From: Halovenus sp.
GTDB taxonomy: Archaea; Halobacteriota; Halobacteria; Halobacteriales; Haloarculaceae
DNA: 6,582 nucleotides
Direction of reading: 5' to 3'
Assembly: GCA_028275145.1 (NCBI GenBank)
Contig: JAQCNG010000045.1
Coordinates: 1 to 6,582, forward strand
Below the pieces are notes generated by a model, which saw only the letters and a list, made by a program, of their open reading frames with translations, did no database searches and had not been told where the DNA came from. Shown here in pieces: positions 4,669-6,582 of this stretch (its first letter is position 1; the number at the start of each line of letters is the position of its first letter). Position numbers and translations under genes: made by a program.

Positions 4669-4800
4669 CGCCGGGGCCGGGCGGCGAGCGCGGGCCACCC
4701 CGTCGGGGGATTTCCGCTCCCCGGCAACGACTCTCGTGTGCCGTCCACGGCCGAGGGCCGATAGAAGAACCTTCTTGTATCTGACCGCTAAATCGGGGGT
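4669..4800. promoter_or_regulatory. Upstream region of the phosphodiesterase gene
   Basis: No coding signal is seen in these 132 bp. A weak hairpin (CGGGG at 4704-4708 with CCCCG about ten bases further on) could mark the end of the microprotein transcript. Nearer the start codon, AAGAA-CC-TTCTT (4765-4776) is a perfect small dyad lying 25-36 nt before the ATG at 4801, followed by TTGTAT (4775-4780). The dyad overlaps where the TATA/BRE should be, so it is a candidate promoter with a possible operator. Evidence is positional. Confidence 0.35.
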
Positions 4801-6144
4801 ATGGGTCTGCTCGACAGGATTCGAGGCGACGGAGGGCCGCGAGTTGCGTTTATCGGTATCGACGGTGTCCCCTACAGTCTGCTGTCGGACCACGCCGGGG
4901 AGTTCGAGAACATCGCCGCGCTGGCCGACGAGGGGGCAGGGGGTGCGTTCGACAGCATCGTACCGCCGGAATCGAGCGCCTGCTGGCCGGCGCTGACGAC
5001 CGGTGTCAACCCCGGCGAGACCGGCGTCTACGGCTTCCAGGACCGCGAGACTGGTTCCTACGACACCTACGTTCCGATGGGCCGTGACGTTCAGGCCGAG
5101 CGCATCTGGAACCGCATCGAGGAGGACGGCCGCGAGGCGACGGTGATGAACGTCCCCGTGACGTTCCCGCCGGAGCGGGGCACCCAGCGGATGGTGTCGG
5201 GCTTTCTCTCCCCGGGTATCGAGGAGGCCGCCTATCCCGAGGAGATCCGCGAGTACCTCGAGGGTGTGAACTACCGCCTCGACGTGAACGCGAAACTCGG
5301 CCACAACGACGACCGGAGCGAGTTCGTCGCGGACGCCCACGAGACCGTCGAGCGGCGTCACGAGGCGTTTATGAACTACATCGAACAGGACGACTGGGAC
5401 CTGTTTTTCGGCGTCTACATGACCACCGACCGGGTCAACCACTTTCTGTTCGAGGACTACGAGCGCGACGGGCCCTACCGCGAGGAGTTTCTGGAGTTCT
5501 ACCGGACCATCGACGAGTACATCGGCGAGATTCGGCGGGCGCTCCCCGAGGACGTGACGCTCGTGGTCGCCTCGGACCACGGGTTCACCACGCTCGATTA
5601 CGAGGTCAACTGCAACGCGTGGCTCCGGCAGGAGGGCTGGCTCTCTCTCCAGGACGACCCCTCGGAGCTGGCCGACATCGCGGACGACGCCCGGGCGTAC
5701 TCGCTGAGCCCCGGCCGGTTCTACCTGAATCTCGAGGGTCGAGAGCCCCGCGGGGGCGTCTCAGAGGACGAGTACGACTCTCTGCGGCGCGAACTGGCGG
5801 CCGACATCGAGGCGATGGAGGGGCCAGACGGCGAGGCGGTCGTCGACCGGGTCGTCACCAGCGAGGACGGGTTCCGCGGCGACCACACCGAGATTGCCCC
5901 GGATCTGGTCGCCATCCCGAACCACGGGTTCGACCTGAAGGCGGGGTTCAGCAGGAAAACCGAACTGTTCTCCGACAGTCCGCGCAACGGGATGCACTCG
6001 TTCGACAACGCGTGTCTGTTCATCGACGACCCGGACGCACGCATCGAGGACGCCGACCTCTACGACGTCGCCCCGACGCTGCTCTCGCTGATGGACATGG
6101 AGTACGACCGCAGCAGGTTCGACGGGACGACGCTCGTGAGCTGA
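4801..6144 (+). CDS. Alkaline phosphatase superfamily protein (type I phosphodiesterase/nucleotide pyrophosphatase-like)
   Basis: A 447-residue metal-dependent phosphohydrolase of the alkaline phosphatase superfamily. The two-metal site is readable. Asp21 lies in FIGIDGV. The nucleophile region PPESSACWPALTTG (55-68) matches the family's PPxTSPAWPxxxTG, with Ser58 (or Ser59) where Thr/Ser attacks phosphate. Asp210 and His214 are in TTDRVNH, Asp259 and His260 in ASDHGF, and His399 in NGMHSF. The C-terminal segment ending in DLYDVAPTLLSLM is typical. Such enzymes hydrolyse phosphodiesters or phosphomonoesters; the substrate cannot be named from sequence. No signal peptide, Tat motif or membrane span is visible, so it is probably cytosolic. 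The ATG at 4801 is the natural start (MGLLDRIRG just before the first strand). It is monocistronic in this view and ends 4 bp from the convergent CoA-binding gene, so the transcripts may overlap at their 3' ends. Confidence 0.9.
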   Translation: MGLLDRIRGDGGPRVAFIGIDGVPYSLLSDHAGEFENIAALADEGAGGAFDSIVPPESSACWPALTTGVNPGETGVYGFQDRETGSYDTYVPMGRDVQAERIWNRIEEDGREATVMNVPVTFPPERGTQRMVSGFLSPGIEEAAYPEEIREYLEGVNYRLDVNAKLGHNDDRSEFVADAHETVERRHEAFMNYIEQDDWDLFFGVYMTTDRVNHFLFEDYERDGPYREEFLEFYRTIDEYIGEIRRALPEDVTLVVASDHGFTTLDYEVNCNAWLRQEGWLSLQDDPSELADIADDARAYSLSPGRFYLNLEGREPRGGVSEDEYDSLRRELAADIEAMEGPDGEAVVDRVVTSEDGFRGDHTEIAPDLVAIPNHGFDLKAGFSRKTELFSDSPRNGMHSFDNACLFIDDPDARIEDADLYDVAPTLLSLMDMEYDRSRFDGTTLVS

Positions 6145-6148
6145 GCGC

Positions 6149-6559
6149 TCAGCCCAGCAGTCGCCGGTGGGTCGGTTTCATGCACATATCCTGGACGACC
6201 TGCCGACCGGCGGCCTCGGCGCGCGCGACGGCCTCGTCGTCGTGAACACCGAGTTGGAGCCAGACCACCGCATCGTCCTCGCGGGCGAGCGCCTCGTCGA
6301 CGATACCCGCCACCTCCGCGCTCGGGCGGAACACGTCGACCACGTCGACTGCGCCGGGCACCGCCGACAGCGAGTCGTACGCCTCCCGGCCGAATATCTC
6401 GTCGGCGTAGGGGTTGACCGGCACAACCTCGTACCCCTGCCGGTGGAGATACCGCGGGATGTCGTGGGCATCCTTGCCGGGCGTGCTCGAACAGCCAACA
6501 ACGGCGATGCGGTCCTGTGCGAGTATCTCGCGGAGTCGTTCGTCGTCTGTGACGGGCAT
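6149..6559 (-). CDS. CoA-binding protein (YccU-like, CoA_binding_2 family)
   Basis: A 136-residue, single-domain Rossmann-fold protein of the CoA-binding family related to the N-terminal domain of succinyl-CoA synthetase alpha and to bacterial YccU. Visible marks: AVVGCSSTPGKDAHDIPRYL (19-38) with the nucleotide-binding loop, YEVVPVNPYADEIFG (43-57), a DVVDVFRP strand-turn (72-79), VVWLQLGV (98-105) and the C-terminal DMCMKPTHRRLL with the conserved Cys. Length is normal for a complete stand-alone member. Family members bind CoA or acyl-CoA, but the physiological role is not established. The ATG at 6559 is the natural start; only 23 bp upstream are in the window, so its promoter is not visible. 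The stop codon is 4 bp from the stop of the convergent phosphodiesterase gene. Confidence 0.92.
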   Translation of the reverse strand: MPVTDDERLREILAQDRIAVVGCSSTPGKDAHDIPRYLHRQGYEVVPVNPYADEIFGREAYDSLSAVPGAVDVVDVFRPSAEVAGIVDEALAREDDAVVWLQLGVHDDEAVARAEAAGRQVVQDMCMKPTHRRLLG

Positions 6560-6582
6560 ACTGGTGGGTTGTCGCCGGCGTG

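Noticed and set aside
4488..4748. 86-codon minus-strand open frame with a Ser-rich, partly hydrophobic sequence
   Set aside because: Antisense of the acidic microprotein; the Ser run is the complement of Asp/Glu codons, not a real feature.
4515..4784. 89-codon plus-strand open frame upstream of the phosphodiesterase
   Set aside because: After a short start it becomes the Arg-rich frameshift of the acidic microprotein. It uses codons rare in this genome and has no recognisable domain. The 4558 frame fits better.
4645..5580. 311-codon minus-strand open frame opposite the phosphodiesterase
   Set aside because: Shadow of the phosphatase superfamily gene, whose sense frame holds a full set of metal-binding motifs.
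6142..6151. Shared bidirectional terminator between the convergent genes at the right end
   Set aside because: The stops are 4 bp apart and no hairpin or T-run is visible there, so no terminator can be supported.

Overview
The window looks like chromosomal DNA from a halophilic archaeon (class Halobacteria). The reasons are very GC-rich coding sequence with G/C at most third codon positions, strongly acidic proteins (many D/E, few K), AT-rich TATA-like boxes about 25-32 nt upstream of start codons with no clear Shine-Dalgarno (leaderless style), a tRNA without an encoded CCA end, and proteins of haloarchaeal type. I cannot name the genus.

Layout, left to right. Positions 1-586 (minus) hold a Nudix hydrolase cut by the left edge. 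Positions 587-794 are a divergent intergenic region. Positions 795-1265 (plus) encode a small solitary nucleotidyltransferase-fold protein. Positions 1266-1467 contain no gene but are packed with copies of the 3' end of a tRNA: a 51-bp tandem duplication and an inverted copy. The intact tRNA-Arg(TCT) follows at 1468-1543 (minus). Positions 1604-3344 (minus) form a tight two-gene unit: a two-domain glyoxalase I-like protein, then, after a single intervening base, an extended short-chain dehydrogenase/epimerase. Divergent from it, 3441-4343 (plus) is folD for one-carbon folate metabolism. Its stop codon abuts a 109-bp MITE-like inverted-repeat element (4344-4452) flanked by TGA on both sides. 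Positions 4453-4800 hold a hairpin, AT-rich promoter-like boxes and a probable 36-residue acidic microprotein (4558-4668). Positions 4801-6144 (plus) encode an alkaline phosphatase superfamily phosphodiesterase. It converges, with a 4-bp gap, on a CoA-binding (YccU-like) protein at 6149-6559 (minus).

The genes are mostly housekeeping and do not form one obvious pathway. The only operon-like pair is glyoxalase plus epimerase. The unusual material lies between the genes: the tRNA-Arg fragment cluster, possibly debris of integration or local duplication; the MITE-like element set exactly at the folD stop codon; and the leaderless acidic microprotein. I see no convincing complete new defence or mobile system. 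No integrase, transposase, CRISPR array or toxin-antitoxin pair is visible.
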